Below, one piece after another: positions 55,371 to 64,000 of a DNA stretch of 64,000 nt; position 1 is the stretch's first letter, and each line of letters starts with the position of its first letter. The position numbers were made by a program, and so were the translations under genes. The stretch comes from Bacillus luti. GTDB taxonomy: Bacteria > Bacillota > Bacilli > Bacillales > Bacillaceae_G. The notes beneath the pieces are model-generated. The model saw only the letters and a program-made list of their open reading frames with translations. It did not search any database and was not told where the DNA came from. Where the stretch lies: the NCBI RefSeq assembly GCF_001884105.1, contig NZ_MACI01000093.1, forward strand, positions 156,436 to 220,435, given 5' to 3'.

Positions 55371-55407
55371 AAAAAACGGAGCTCAAGTAAATTTGAGCTC
55401 CGTTTTT
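55371..55407. terminator. Bidirectional terminator between sdaAA and proC
   Basis: Perfect stem AAAAAACGGAGCTCAA / TTGAGCTCCGTTTTTT with loop GTAAAT. Confidence 0.95.
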
Positions 55408-56247
55408 TTATTTTTCTTTCGTAATTTCTTCTAATGTTTTTCCGAGATCATGTGAGCGTTTCGTTGCCTTCGTAATACATGAAATTAAAGTCTGTTGAAA
55501 GTTATGTTCTTGTAACACTTCAATGCCTGCTTCGGTAGTTCCGCCAGGAGAAGTAATTTCCTTTCGCAAAATAGAAGGGTGTTTTTCACTTGCTTTTAGC
55601 ATTTCAGCAGCACCAATCATCGTCTGAAGAATAAGTGATTTTGCAACATCTTCTTTTAAACCAATTTTTTTGGCGGCTTCCTCCATCGCTTCTACTACAT
55701 AATAAATATAAGCTGGTCCACTTCCAGATAATGCAGTGACGGCATGCATATCATCTTCCTTTACAACAGAGACGAGACCGATCGTTTCAAATAAAGCTAT
55801 GGCAGTCTGAATATGCCCCGTTGTTGCATGTTTTGAAGGCGAGATAGCGGTAGCTGATTTTAAAATAGCCGCAGATGTATTTGGCATTGCACGAATAATC
55901 GGAACGTCTTTTTGAAGTAGATCTCTAATTGATTGAGTAGAAACACCTGCTAATAACGAGATAATAAGCAGATTAGGATTCGTATATTCTTTAAGCGGGA
56001 TAATGGCTTCGGCAACATCTTTTGGTTTCATTGCTAGAAAAAGAATATTTGCATCAGCAAGGAGTTCTTTTTTGTTATGCGTACCTTTAATACCGTATTT
56101 TCTATGTAGCTCCTGTAACCTTGTTTCGTTAGAACGATTACTTACGGTAATTTGTTCTCCTTTAACAACGTTTGCTTGTAATAAGCCACCAATAATTGCT
56201 TCGGCAATGGAGCCTGCACCGAGAAAGGAAATATTTTGAATAGACAT
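55408..56247 (-). CDS. proC: Pyrroline-5-carboxylate reductase
   Basis: A 279-residue NADPH-dependent enzyme for the last step of proline synthesis. The Rossmann motif ISFLGAGSIAEAIIGGLL, the MPNTSAAI segment and the signature SGSGPAYIYYVVEAMEEAAKKIG near 170 are present. GGAGGAAC precedes the ATG. B. subtilis has four such enzymes; position next to yqjP points to ProI (yqjO). Confidence 0.94.
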   Translation of the reverse strand: MSIQNISFLGAGSIAEAIIGGLLQANVVKGEQITVSNRSNETRLQELHRKYGIKGTHNKKELLADANILFLAMKPKDVAEAIIPLKEYTNPNLLIISLLAGVSTQSIRDLLQKDVPIIRAMPNTSAAILKSATAISPSKHATTGHIQTAIALFETIGLVSVVKEDDMHAVTALSGSGPAYIYYVVEAMEEAAKKIGLKEDVAKSLILQTMIGAAEMLKASEKHPSILRKEITSPGGTTEAGIEVLQEHNFQQTLISCITKATKRSHDLGKTLEEITKEK

Positions 56248-56412
56248 GATGTTCCTCCTTAAAATTTATATAGAAATTCTTATAAATGTACATACATTCG
56301 TTTTTTTATAGAAAACACCTCTTTTTATCTGAAAATAATGACAAATCAATAGGGAAGTTGTAAACTGAAGAGGTATTCATTTTTGAACCGGAAAGAGACA
56401 GGGGGGCTAGGC

Positions 56413-57366
56413 ATGACGGCGATTCACCGAATGGAGATTCCTGTGCCATTTGCAGTTGAAACTGTAAATGTGTTTTTAGTTGAGGGGGAGACATTAACAT
56501 TAATTGATACAGGGACGAATACAGAAGAGGCAAGAAGTGCGTTAGACAGTCAGTTAGGTGCATTAGGATATACGATAGAAGATATTGAAACAGTAGTGAT
56601 TACGCATCATCATGCGGATCATTGTGGGCTTTTAAATATATTCTCTGAGAAAACGAAAATTATTGGACATCCTTGGAACGAGCCTTGGATCACGCAAAAT
56701 CCAGAGTTTTTAAAGTGGTATCATGAGTTTTTTAGAGAGACAGCTTTGCAATTTGGTGTTCCAGCAGCATTTTTGAAAGACGAGGCGTTATTGACGACAA
56801 GGACATTGAAATATTCTTGTAATAGATCGTTAACGCATACTGTGAGAGAGGGAGATCGTATTGATTCTTTACCTGGGTTTACAGTAATTGAAACACCAGG
56901 TCATGCTTCCACTCATATTTCATTATATAGAGAATCTGATGGAATATTAATTGGCGGGGATGCTCTCATTAGTCATATTTCTTCAAATCCAATATTAGAA
57001 CCACCATATGAAGGGCAAACAGAAAGGGCACGTCCGTTATTACAATATAATCAAACATTACAGCGGTTAAGCGAAATGAATATTTCACGTATTTTATCAG
57101 GGCATGGTGAAGATGTTCTCAATGTGAAACAACTTATTGAAACGAGATTACAAAAGCAAGAAACACGTGCATTTAAAGTGCTTGAGTTATTAAAGGAAAA
57201 ACCAATGACAGCATTTGAAGTATGTGTAAAACTATTTCCGGTATTATATAAGGAACAATTGCCACTTACTATTTCAGAAACGGTTGGACAATTAGACTTT
57301 TTAGCATATAATCAACAAGTGATGATTGATGAGTCTTCGCAACAATTGATTTATTATGCAAAGTAG
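56413..57366 (+). CDS. yqjP: Metallo-beta-lactamase fold hydrolase (YqjP)
   Basis: A 317-residue MBL hydrolase with THHHADHCG, ETPGHASTHISLY and SGHGEDVLN, the usual zinc ligands. The C-terminal 80 residues are a helical winged-helix-like extension found in this group. Start ATG 56413 follows a run of six G at 6 bases. It could be a thioesterase or glyoxalase-like enzyme; the substrate is not known. It is 9 bases before yqjQ. Confidence 0.87.
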   Translation: MTAIHRMEIPVPFAVETVNVFLVEGETLTLIDTGTNTEEARSALDSQLGALGYTIEDIETVVITHHHADHCGLLNIFSEKTKIIGHPWNEPWITQNPEFLKWYHEFFRETALQFGVPAAFLKDEALLTTRTLKYSCNRSLTHTVREGDRIDSLPGFTVIETPGHASTHISLYRESDGILIGGDALISHISSNPILEPPYEGQTERARPLLQYNQTLQRLSEMNISRILSGHGEDVLNVKQLIETRLQKQETRAFKVLELLKEKPMTAFEVCVKLFPVLYKEQLPLTISETVGQLDFLAYNQQVMIDESSQQLIYYAK

Positions 57367-57375
57367 GTGACAGCA

Positions 57376-58170
57376 ATGACGGGACGTTTACAAAATAAAG
57401 TAATCGTCATTACAGGTGCTTCTAGTGGAATTGGAGAGCAAGTTGCAATGCAAGTTGCAGAGCAAGGGGCAACTCCAGTATTAATGGCGCGAACAGAAGA
57501 GAAGCTACAAGCGTTAGCAGAACAAATTAGAGCAAATTATAATACGCCTTGCTATTATTATGTATTAGATGTAAGTGAAGAGACAAAGGTACAATCTGTC
57601 TTTTCAAAGGTATTACAAGAAGTGGGACGTATTGATATATTAGTAAACAATGCGGGATTTGGTATTTTTAAAACGTTTGAAGAAGCGTCAATGGATGAGG
57701 TAAAGGATATGTTCCAAGTAAATGTATTCGGTTTAGTGGCTTGTACGAAATCAGTTTTACCGTATATGGTAAAAAGGAATGAAGGACAAATTATTAATAT
57801 CGCTTCGCTTGCTGGAAAAATTGCAACTCCAAAGTCGAGTGCTTATGCAGCGACGAAACATGCCGTATTAGGATTTACGAATAGTTTACGCATGGAATTA
57901 TCGAATACAGATATTTATGTGACAGCAATTAACCCAGGTCCGATAGATACGAACTTTTTTGAAATAGCTGATCAATCAGGTACATATGTGAAAAATATGG
58001 GACGTTACATGTTAAAACCAACATATGTAGCAGAACAAATCGTAAAATCGATGCATACGAAAAAACGTGAAGTAAACTTACCGAAGTGGATGGGAATTGG
58101 TCCGAAACTTTATGCATTATTCCCAGGTTTATTTGAACGCGTAGCAGGTAAATCATTAAGTAAAAAATAG
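57376..58170 (+). CDS. yqjQ: Short-chain dehydrogenase/reductase (YqjQ)
   Basis: A 264-residue SDR with the cofactor motif VIVITGASSGIGEQVA, NNAGFG, the catalytic Ser in INIASLAG and Tyr/Lys in SAYAATKHAVLG, plus NPGPIDT. The substrate is unknown. The stop of yqjP is 10 bases upstream, so the two are cotranscribed and possibly act in one pathway. Confidence 0.9.
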   Translation: MTGRLQNKVIVITGASSGIGEQVAMQVAEQGATPVLMARTEEKLQALAEQIRANYNTPCYYYVLDVSEETKVQSVFSKVLQEVGRIDILVNNAGFGIFKTFEEASMDEVKDMFQVNVFGLVACTKSVLPYMVKRNEGQIINIASLAGKIATPKSSAYAATKHAVLGFTNSLRMELSNTDIYVTAINPGPIDTNFFEIADQSGTYVKNMGRYMLKPTYVAEQIVKSMHTKKREVNLPKWMGIGPKLYALFPGLFERVAGKSLSKK

Positions 58171-58202
58171 GAGGTTTCCATCTGGAAACCTCCTATTTTT
58201 TT
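58162..58202. terminator. Bidirectional terminator between yqjQ and yqzH
   Basis: 17-bp stem AAAATAGGAGGTTTCCA / TGGAAACCTCCTATTTT with a TC loop. Confidence 0.95.
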
Positions 58203-58386
58203 ATTTTCCAGTCACATAATCGTAAACGATATCCTCAACTGCTTCGTATACATCAATTTTAGTATTTGAATGAATTATCGTTTGAATATGTTTAATAAGC
58301 ATTTCCTGATCTTCTTTTGACACAGTATTGCATTGATATTGTTGAAAACTTTTTATAATCATTTTCCCAAGTAATTTTTCATTCAT
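58201..58386 (-). CDS. yqzH: YqzH-like small protein
   Basis: A 61-residue soluble, mostly helical protein starting MNEKLLGKMIIKSFQQYQC. The pattern fits the YqzH family of bacilli, which also sits by yqjQ. ATG 58386 has GGCGGGG upstream. Function unknown. Confidence 0.75.
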   Translation of the reverse strand: MNEKLLGKMIIKSFQQYQCNTVSKEDQEMLIKHIQTIIHSNTKIDVYEAVEDIVYDYVTGK

Positions 58387-58463
58387 GTTTTTCCCCGCCT
58401 GTATGTATACATGTATTATTTTATTGTACTTGAAGTGAAATGAAAATACTATCATAATCATTT

Positions 58464-58481
58464 TTGTATAAAAATTCGAAT
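58464..58481 (+). promoter_or_regulatory. Candidate AhrC box upstream of argC
   Basis: TTGTATAAAAATTCGAAT matches the B. subtilis AhrC operator pattern CATGAATAAAAATTCAAG at most positions. It lies 63 bases upstream of the -35. Confidence 0.6.
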
Positions 58482-58543
58482 TTATATATTGTTTTTCTAG
58501 TAAAATTAAGATTTTAAAGTTTTTAAAATTTATAAATATTTAA

Positions 58544-58572
58544 TTGACTCTATAAATATACAATATTATAAT
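58544..58572 (+). promoter_or_regulatory. Sigma-A promoter of the arg operon
   Basis: -35 TTGACT, 17-base spacer, -10 TATAAT; 37 bases before argC. The spacer (CTATAAATATACAATAT) also resembles an AhrC half-site array. Confidence 0.85.
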
Positions 58573-58609
58573 CATACTTAATTTAAAGAATTGATTTGAG
58601 GAGGAGCAT

Positions 58610-59647
58610 ATGAAAGTCGCGATTATTGGAGCAACTGGGTATGGAGGTATTGAGTTAATTCGGTTATTAGAGCAACATCCATATTTTTCGATAGCATCTC
58701 TCCATTCTTTTTCGCAAGTTGGCGAGTGTATAACAAATGTATATCCGCATTTTCAAAATGTTCTTGTTCATACGTTACAAGAAATTGATGCGGAGGAAAT
58801 AGGGAAGGGAGCGGAAATTGTATTTTTAGCAACCCCAGCAGGAGTATCAGCAGAGTTAACTCCAAAATTATTAGCAGTAGGTTTAAAGGTAATTGACCTA
58901 TCTGGAGACTTTCGTATGAAAGATCCTTTGATATATGAACAGTGGTATAAAAGGGCAGCTGCAAAAGAAGAAGTTCTTAGGGAAGCTGTATATGGGTTAA
59001 GTGAATGGAAAAGGTCCGAAATTCAAAATGCAAATTTAATTGCAAACCCAGGATGTTTTGCTACAGCTGCATTATTAGCGATATTGCCGTTAATGCGTAG
59101 CGGCATGATTGAAGAAGATTCCCTTATTATTGATGCGAAATCAGGAGTATCTGGAGCAGGCAAAACGCCAACAACGATGACTCACTTTCCTGAGTTATAC
59201 GATAACCTGCGTATTTATAAAGTAAATGAGCATCAACACGTTCCTGAGATTGAGCAAATGCTTGCAGAATGGAATAGGGAAACGAAACCAATCACGTTTA
59301 GTACACATTTAATACCGATATCACGGGGGATTATGGTTACACTTTATGCGAAAGTAAAACGAGAAATGGAAATAGAACAACTTCAAAATTTATATGAAGA
59401 AACGTATGAACAATCGGCTTTTATTCGAATTCGCAAGCATGGAGAATTTCCAAGCCCAAAAGAAGTGAGGGGCTCAAATTATTGTGATATGGGGATAGCT
59501 TACGATGAAAGAACTGGAAGCGTGACAGTCGTTTCTGTTATAGACAATATGATGAAAGGTGCAGCTGGGCAAGCGATTCAAAATGCAAATATAGTAGCGG
59601 GACTAGAAGAGACAACAGGTTTACAACATATGCCGCTTTATCTATAA
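58610..59647 (+). CDS. argC: N-acetyl-gamma-glutamyl-phosphate reductase
   Basis: A 345-residue NADPH enzyme that reduces N-acetylglutamyl phosphate to the semialdehyde. Visible are the N-terminal IIGATGYGGIELIRLLE, the active-site Cys in NPGCFATAALLAILPL and the His region in HQHVPEIEQML. First gene of argCJBDF; AGGAGG upstream. Confidence 0.96.
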   Translation: MKVAIIGATGYGGIELIRLLEQHPYFSIASLHSFSQVGECITNVYPHFQNVLVHTLQEIDAEEIGKGAEIVFLATPAGVSAELTPKLLAVGLKVIDLSGDFRMKDPLIYEQWYKRAAAKEEVLREAVYGLSEWKRSEIQNANLIANPGCFATAALLAILPLMRSGMIEEDSLIIDAKSGVSGAGKTPTTMTHFPELYDNLRIYKVNEHQHVPEIEQMLAEWNRETKPITFSTHLIPISRGIMVTLYAKVKREMEIEQLQNLYEETYEQSAFIRIRKHGEFPSPKEVRGSNYCDMGIAYDERTGSVTVVSVIDNMMKGAAGQAIQNANIVAGLEETTGLQHMPLYL

Positions 59648-59657
59648 GGGGGACATG

Positions 59658-60881
59658 ATGATTAAAGTAGAGTCTATTACAAAATTAGAAAACGGTTCAA
59701 TTGTAACGCCGAAAGGCTTTTCGGCAATCGGTACTGCAAGTGGATTGAAAAAGGAGAAAAAGGATTTAGGCGCAATCGTTTGTGATGTACCAGCGGCAAG
59801 TGCAGCTGTTTATACGACAAATCAAATACAAGCAGCTCCCCTGCAAGTAACGAAAGAGAGTATAGAGGCTGAGGGGAAATTACAAGCTATTCTCGTCAAT
59901 AGTGGAAATGCAAATGCTTGTACAGGAATGAAAGGATTACAAGATGCATACGAGATGCGTGCATTAGGGGCGGAACATTTTGGGTTGAAAGAAAATTACG
60001 TTGCAGTAGCTTCAACGGGTGTAATTGGTGTTCCTTTACCGATGGATATAATTCGAAAGGGAATTGCAACTCTTATCCCGGCGAAGGAAGAAAGTGAAGC
60101 TCATTCTTTTTCTGAAGCAATCTTAACGACGGATCTTATAACGAAAGAAACTTGCTATGAGATGATTATTGATGGGAAGAAAGTGACGATTGCTGGTGTT
60201 GCTAAAGGTTCAGGGATGATTCATCCGAATATGGCAACGATGCTAAGTTTTATTACGACAGACGCTTATATAGAGCATGACGTATTGCAAACAGCATTAT
60301 CACAAATAACGAATCATACATTTAATCAAATTACGGTGGATGGAGATACTTCTACAAATGATATGGTCATCGTTATGGCAAGTGGATTATCAGACACGAA
60401 GCCAATCAATATGGAACATACAGATTGGGAAACTTTCGTATTTGCTTTACAGAAGGTATGTGAAGATTTAGCAAAAAAAATTGCGCAAGATGGAGAAGGG
60501 GCTACGAAGTTAATTGAGGTGAATGTGCAAGGTACGAAAACGAGTGAAGAGGCAAAGAGAATTGCAAAGCAAATAGTCGGTTCGAGTCTTGTGAAAACAG
60601 CAATACATGGTGAAGACCCAAACTGGGGGCGGATTATTAGTAGTATGGGACAAAGTGAAGTAGTTATTAATCCGAATACAATTGATATTGCTCTTCAATC
60701 TATATCGGTTTTAAACAATAGTGAGCCTCAATTATTTTCTGAGGAGGAAATGAAAAAGAGATTACAAGAAAATGAAATAGTCATTGATGTGTATTTACAT
60801 TTAGGAGACGAAAAGGGATCAGCTTGGGGCTGTGATTTAAGTTATGACTATGTGAAAATAAACGCTTGTTATCGTACGTAA
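59658..60881 (+). CDS. argJ: Glutamate N-acetyltransferase / ornithine acetyltransferase
   Basis: A 407-residue precursor that cleaves itself at Ala-Thr in KGSGMIHPNMATMLSF, leaving a new N-terminal Thr nucleophile. It recycles the acetyl group between acetylornithine and glutamate, and may also use acetyl-CoA. The second of two tandem ATGs (59658) is used, since the first abuts the ribosome site. Its last codons and stop overlap the open frame before argB. Confidence 0.96.
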   Translation: MIKVESITKLENGSIVTPKGFSAIGTASGLKKEKKDLGAIVCDVPAASAAVYTTNQIQAAPLQVTKESIEAEGKLQAILVNSGNANACTGMKGLQDAYEMRALGAEHFGLKENYVAVASTGVIGVPLPMDIIRKGIATLIPAKEESEAHSFSEAILTTDLITKETCYEMIIDGKKVTIAGVAKGSGMIHPNMATMLSFITTDAYIEHDVLQTALSQITNHTFNQITVDGDTSTNDMVIVMASGLSDTKPINMEHTDWETFVFALQKVCEDLAKKIAQDGEGATKLIEVNVQGTKTSEEAKRIAKQIVGSSLVKTAIHGEDPNWGRIISSMGQSEVVINPNTIDIALQSISVLNNSEPQLFSEEEMKKRLQENEIVIDVYLHLGDEKGSAWGCDLSYDYVKINACYRT

Positions 60882-60892
60882 GGAGAGAGAAG

Positions 60893-61660
60893 ATGAGTGA
60901 TTATATTGTAGTGAAATGCGGCGGTAGCATGTTGGATGGATTAAATGATGTGTTTTTTGATTGTATAAAGAAATTGCAACAAAAGTATAAGGTAGTGATT
61001 GTTCATGGTGGCGGCCCAGAAATTGATGCTAAATTAAAAGATTGCAACATCAAAGTAGAAAAAAGAAATGGTTTACGAGTGACACCAAAAGAAGTTATGG
61101 ATATTGTTCAAATGGTGCTATGCGGAAGTACAAATAAAAAGTTTGTAATGAATTTACAAAGGCATAATTTACTTGCGGTAGGGCTTTCAGGGTGTGATGG
61201 TAATTTACTTCAAGTTCAACCTGTTGGCGCAGAGATAGGATATGTAGGAGAGGTAAGTTATGTAGAAACAGCCGTATTAAAAGGATTAATAAATATGAAT
61301 TATATTCCTGTTATTGCTCCGGTCGGGATACATGGTAATGAAATTTATAATATAAATGCAGATAGCGCTGCAGCTGGGATTGCGGTCGCACTATCTGCAA
61401 AAGAACTCATTTTTATTACAGATGTAGATGGGATATTACATGAAGGGAATTTGATAAAGAAAGCGGATGAATCTGAAATTGTTACTTTTATAGAAGAAGG
61501 GATCATTACAGGCGGGATGATTCCGAAAGTACAGGCAGCACTTACATCATTAAAAATGGGAGTACAGAAGGTTAGTATCGTAAATGGTACAAAGGATTTT
61601 ACTAAAGTTACAGGAGAGTGTATTGGAACGACGGTAACGAAAGGCGTGAGTATAGTATGA
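60893..61660 (+). CDS. argB: Acetylglutamate kinase
   Basis: A 255-residue amino acid kinase that phosphorylates N-acetylglutamate. [29 protein letters not shown] and the nucleotide segment ITDVDGIL are present. ATG 60893 follows AAGGAGAG. Stop overlaps the argD ATG (ATGA). Confidence 0.95.
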   Translation: MSDYIVVKCGGSMLDGLNDVFFDCIKKLQQKYKVVIVHGGGPEIDAKLKDCNIKVEKRNGLRVTPKEVMDIVQMVLCGSTNKKFVMNLQRHNLLAVGLSGCDGNLLQVQPVGAEIGYVGEVSYVETAVLKGLINMNYIPVIAPVGIHGNEIYNINADSAAAGIAVALSAKELIFITDVDGILHEGNLIKKADESEIVTFIEEGIITGGMIPKVQAALTSLKMGVQKVSIVNGTKDFTKVTGECIGTTVTKGVSIV

Positions 61661-62817
61661 CAAGTCATCTTTTTCAAACGTATGGAAGACGAAATGTTGA
61701 GTTTGTAAAAGGAAATGGAACGAAGGTCATTGATAAAAATGGTAAGCAATATTTAGATTTTACATCGGGTATTGGAGTGTGTAATTTAGGACATTGTCAT
61801 CCTACTGTTGTAAAGGCAGTAAAAAAACAACTTGGAGACATATGGCATATATCTAACTTATTTACGAATTCCTTACAAGAAGAGGTTGCATCGTTATTAA
61901 CAGAAAATACAGCATTAGACTACGTGTTCTTTTGTAATAGCGGGGCGGAAGCAAATGAAGCGGCTTTGAAGTTAGCACGTAAGCATACTGGAAAATCTCT
62001 CGTCGTTACATGTGAGCAATCGTTCCACGGCAGAACATTTGGAACGATGAGTGCAACAGGGCAAGATAAAGTGAAAAAAGGATTTGGTCCATTGCTTCCG
62101 TCGTTTTTACATATCCCTTTTAACGATATACAGGCGTTAGAGGAAGTAATGAATGAAGAGGTAGCGGCGGTAATGGTAGAAGTTATACAAGGAGAGGGCG
62201 GGGTAATACTTGCTGATCCATCCTTTTTGAAAGAGATTGAAAAACTATGTAATAGGTACAATGCTCTCTTTATTATCGATGAAGTACAGACGGGGATAGG
62301 AAGAACAGGAACGTTATTTGCTTATGAGCAGCTGGGAATACAGCCTGATATCGTTACTATTGCAAAGGCATTAGGAAATGGTATTCCTGTTGGAGCGATG
62401 ATTAGCCAGAAAGAACTGGGTACTTCCTTTGCTGCTGGATCACACGGTTCAACTTTCGGTGGGAATTATATTGCAATGGCTGCGGCGAAAGAAGTATTGC
62501 AGTTAAGCAAAGAAGCGGCGTTTTTAAAAGATGTACAGGAAAAAGGCGCGTACGTATTAGCGAAATTGAAAGAAGAATTGTGCAATGCTGAATGTATTAA
62601 AAATATTCGTGGTAAGGGCCTTATGATTGGAATCGAATGTAAGCAAGGAGTTGCGAGTTTTATAGAACAATTAGAAAAAGAAGGGCTACTCGTATTACAA
62701 GCAGGTCCTAATGTTATAAGACTATTACCACCACTCATTGTAACGAATGAAGAGCTAGAACAGGCAGTATATATGATAAAAAAAGTAGTTTGTACAAAAA
62801 AAGTATCAATCATATAA
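61657..62817 (+). CDS. argD: Acetylornithine aminotransferase
   Basis: A 386-residue PLP enzyme forming N-acetylornithine. [43 protein letters not shown] and the PLP Lys in [13 protein letters not shown] are all present. Translationally coupled to argB by ATGA; 12 bases before argF. Confidence 0.96.
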   Translation: MTSHLFQTYGRRNVEFVKGNGTKVIDKNGKQYLDFTSGIGVCNLGHCHPTVVKAVKKQLGDIWHISNLFTNSLQEEVASLLTENTALDYVFFCNSGAEANEAALKLARKHTGKSLVVTCEQSFHGRTFGTMSATGQDKVKKGFGPLLPSFLHIPFNDIQALEEVMNEEVAAVMVEVIQGEGGVILADPSFLKEIEKLCNRYNALFIIDEVQTGIGRTGTLFAYEQLGIQPDIVTIAKALGNGIPVGAMISQKELGTSFAAGSHGSTFGGNYIAMAAAKEVLQLSKEAAFLKDVQEKGAYVLAKLKEELCNAECIKNIRGKGLMIGIECKQGVASFIEQLEKEGLLVLQAGPNVIRLLPPLIVTNEELEQAVYMIKKVVCTKKVSII

Positions 62818-62829
62818 GGGGGAAGTTCC

Positions 62830-63780
62830 ATGTCAACTGTACAAGTACCGAAATTAAATACGAAAGATCTTTTAACACTAGAAGAACTGACGCACGAAGA
62901 AATCATTTCAATAATTGAGTTTGCCATATATTTAAAAAAGAATAAGCAGGAGCCTTTATTACAAGGCAAAATATTAGGGCTTATTTTTGATAAGCATTCA
63001 ACTCGTACTCGCGTTTCTTTTGAAGCAGGAATGGTACAGCTTGGAGGACATGGAATGTTTTTAAGCGGGAAAGAAATGCAAATTGGAAGAGGGGAGACTG
63101 TTTCAGACACTGCAAAAGTATTATCACATTATATTGATGGTATTATGATACGTACATTCTCACATGCAGATGTAGAAGAGCTGGCAAAAGAATCAAGCAT
63201 TCCTGTTATTAACGGATTAACAGATGATCATCACCCTTGTCAGGCGTTGGCGGATTTAATGACAATTTATGAAGAAGTGAATACATTTAAAGGAATTAAA
63301 TTGGCTTACGTAGGTGATGGGAATAATGTATGTCATTCATTGTTATTAGCGAGCGCAAAAGTCGGAATGAATATGACTGTGGCAACGCCTGTAGGGTACG
63401 AACCAAATGAGGGAATTGTAAAAAAAGCATTAGCGATTGCAGATGAAACAGGGGCTAAAATTGAAATTTTGCATAATCCTGAATTAGCGGTACATGAAGC
63501 AGATTTCATTTATACAGACGTTTGGATGAGTATGGGGCAAGAGGGAGAAGAAGAGAAATATACGTTATTTCAACCGTATCAAGTTAATAAAGAACTTGTT
63601 ATGCATGCGAAACAAACGTATCGTTTCTTACACTGTTTACCTGCTCACCGTGAAGAGGAAGTAACAGGAGAAATTATAGATGGACCGCAGTCTATCGTCT
63701 TTGAACAAGCCGGTAATCGATTGCATGCGCAAAAAGCGTTATTAGTGAGTTTATTTAAAAATGTAGAGGAGCCTTCCTAA
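62830..63780 (+). CDS. argF: Ornithine carbamoyltransferase
   Basis: A 316-residue enzyme that joins carbamoyl phosphate to ornithine giving citrulline. The carbamoyl phosphate motif [24 protein letters not shown] and the ornithine loop [11 protein letters not shown] are present. In B. subtilis carAB lies between argD and argF; here they are absent, so carbamoyl phosphate must come from another locus. GGGGGAAG upstream. Confidence 0.96.
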   Translation: MSTVQVPKLNTKDLLTLEELTHEEIISIIEFAIYLKKNKQEPLLQGKILGLIFDKHSTRTRVSFEAGMVQLGGHGMFLSGKEMQIGRGETVSDTAKVLSHYIDGIMIRTFSHADVEELAKESSIPVINGLTDDHHPCQALADLMTIYEEVNTFKGIKLAYVGDGNNVCHSLLLASAKVGMNMTVATPVGYEPNEGIVKKALAIADETGAKIEILHNPELAVHEADFIYTDVWMSMGQEGEEEKYTLFQPYQVNKELVMHAKQTYRFLHCLPAHREEEVTGEIIDGPQSIVFEQAGNRLHAQKALLVSLFKNVEEPS

Positions 63781-63796
63781 AAGGGAGGTTTTTTTA
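63771..63796 (+). terminator. Terminator of the arg operon
   Basis: Stem CCTTCC / GGGAGG with one wobble, loop TAAAA, then seven T. The stop codon lies in it. Confidence 0.85.
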
Positions 63797-63867
63797 TGTT
63801 GAAATGTCGGATGTATATTTAGTTAATTATTTCTATATCATTTATAATAAAAAGAGAAAACTAATTT

Positions 63868-64000
63868 TATCCCGCTTTAATGGGCAGTAAGACCCCCACC
63901 TCAAAATTCAGCGAAAGCAAAGAAGTTGGGTGGGGGATCAACTGCCCATAAAAGTCCGATTGGTTCAACTAATAATCAGTGGGGGATGAAGAAAACCCCC
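63868..64000. repeat. B. cereus group structured intergenic repeat (bcr-like), cut by right edge
   Basis: This GC-rich block contrasts with the AT-rich flank. Nested arms ATGGGCAGT (63880-63888) / ACTGCCCAT (63941-63949) and CCCCCACC (63893-63900) / GGGTGGGGG (63928-63936) surround GCGAAAGC with a GNRA-type tetraloop. A second arm AATCAGTGGGGG follows with ACCCCC at the edge, whose full partner must lie beyond. I recall this type of element from many B. cereus group intergenic regions; the exact bcr class is uncertain. Confidence 0.7.

Noticed and set aside
1-64000. CRISPR arrays, prophage, insertion sequences, tRNA or rRNA genes
   Set aside because: No regularly spaced direct repeats, no transposase or phage genes, and no tRNA-like cloverleaf or rRNA sequence were noticed; gene content is core chromosome.

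Overview
The window is a stretch of low-GC Firmicute core chromosome. Protein sequences, gene order and spore genes point to the Bacillus cereus group (B. cereus/anthracis/thuringiensis). Supporting signs are a full spoIIIA operon with spoIVB and spo0A, a sigma-54/BkdR branched-chain operon, and at the right edge a GC-rich structured repeat of the kind scattered through B. cereus group genomes. I see no tRNA, rRNA, CRISPR, prophage or insertion sequence. Most of the window follows the B. subtilis yqh-yqi-yqj gene order.

Layout. 0-5 kb: yqhP (cut by the left edge), yqhQ, yqhR, aroQ, a Xaa-Pro peptidase and efp, then a small membrane gene overlapping a decayed acetyltransferase-like gene. 5-10.6 kb: yqhV and the eight-gene spoIIIA operon (the mother-cell side of the feeding-tube channel), with spoIIIAD lacking any usual start codon. 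10.7-13.6 kb: a small membrane gene, a long structured leader, then accB-accC-yqhY (fatty acid synthesis). 14-20.8 kb: nusB-folD-xseA-xseB-ispA, then dxs-tlyA. 20.9-25.9 kb: ahrC, recN, spoIVB, spo0A.

26-31.5 kb: an orphan multi-pass membrane protein with its own consensus promoter, small genes yycC and yqzF, a glycerophosphodiesterase, and bkdR. 31.3-39.5 kb: an inverted repeat, a -24/-12 promoter, and ptb-bcd-buk-lpdV-bkdAA-bkdAB-bkdB, which turn Leu/Ile/Val into branched acyl-CoA for membrane lipids. 39.6-43 kb: a RodA/FtsW-like protein, a DUF421 protein, a Nudix hydrolase, and yjdF behind a yjdF-type riboswitch. 43-51.6 kb: bacilliredoxin, an arginine-type ABC transporter, yqjA, an L,D-transpeptidase, a tiny Prli42 gene, an acetyltransferase, a tripeptidase-like enzyme and SOS-controlled DNA polymerase IV. 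52-58.4 kb: RNase Z, a broken membrane-protein gene before sdaAB-sdaAA, proC, yqjP, yqjQ, yqzH. 58.4-63.8 kb: argC-J-B-D-F, without carAB between argD and argF.

The window links stationary-phase control (spo0A, spoIVB, spoIIIA), amino-acid use (bkd, serine dehydratase) and arginine supply: ahrC, the arg operon and the art transporter all lie here, the last two with AhrC-box-like operators. I found no clearly new multi-gene system. The most interesting items are the non-canonical spoIIIAD start, the riboswitch with visible Shine-Dalgarno sequestration, the structured leaders of accB and rodA, the candidate BkdR site, and small or broken genes that ordinary ORF calling misses.
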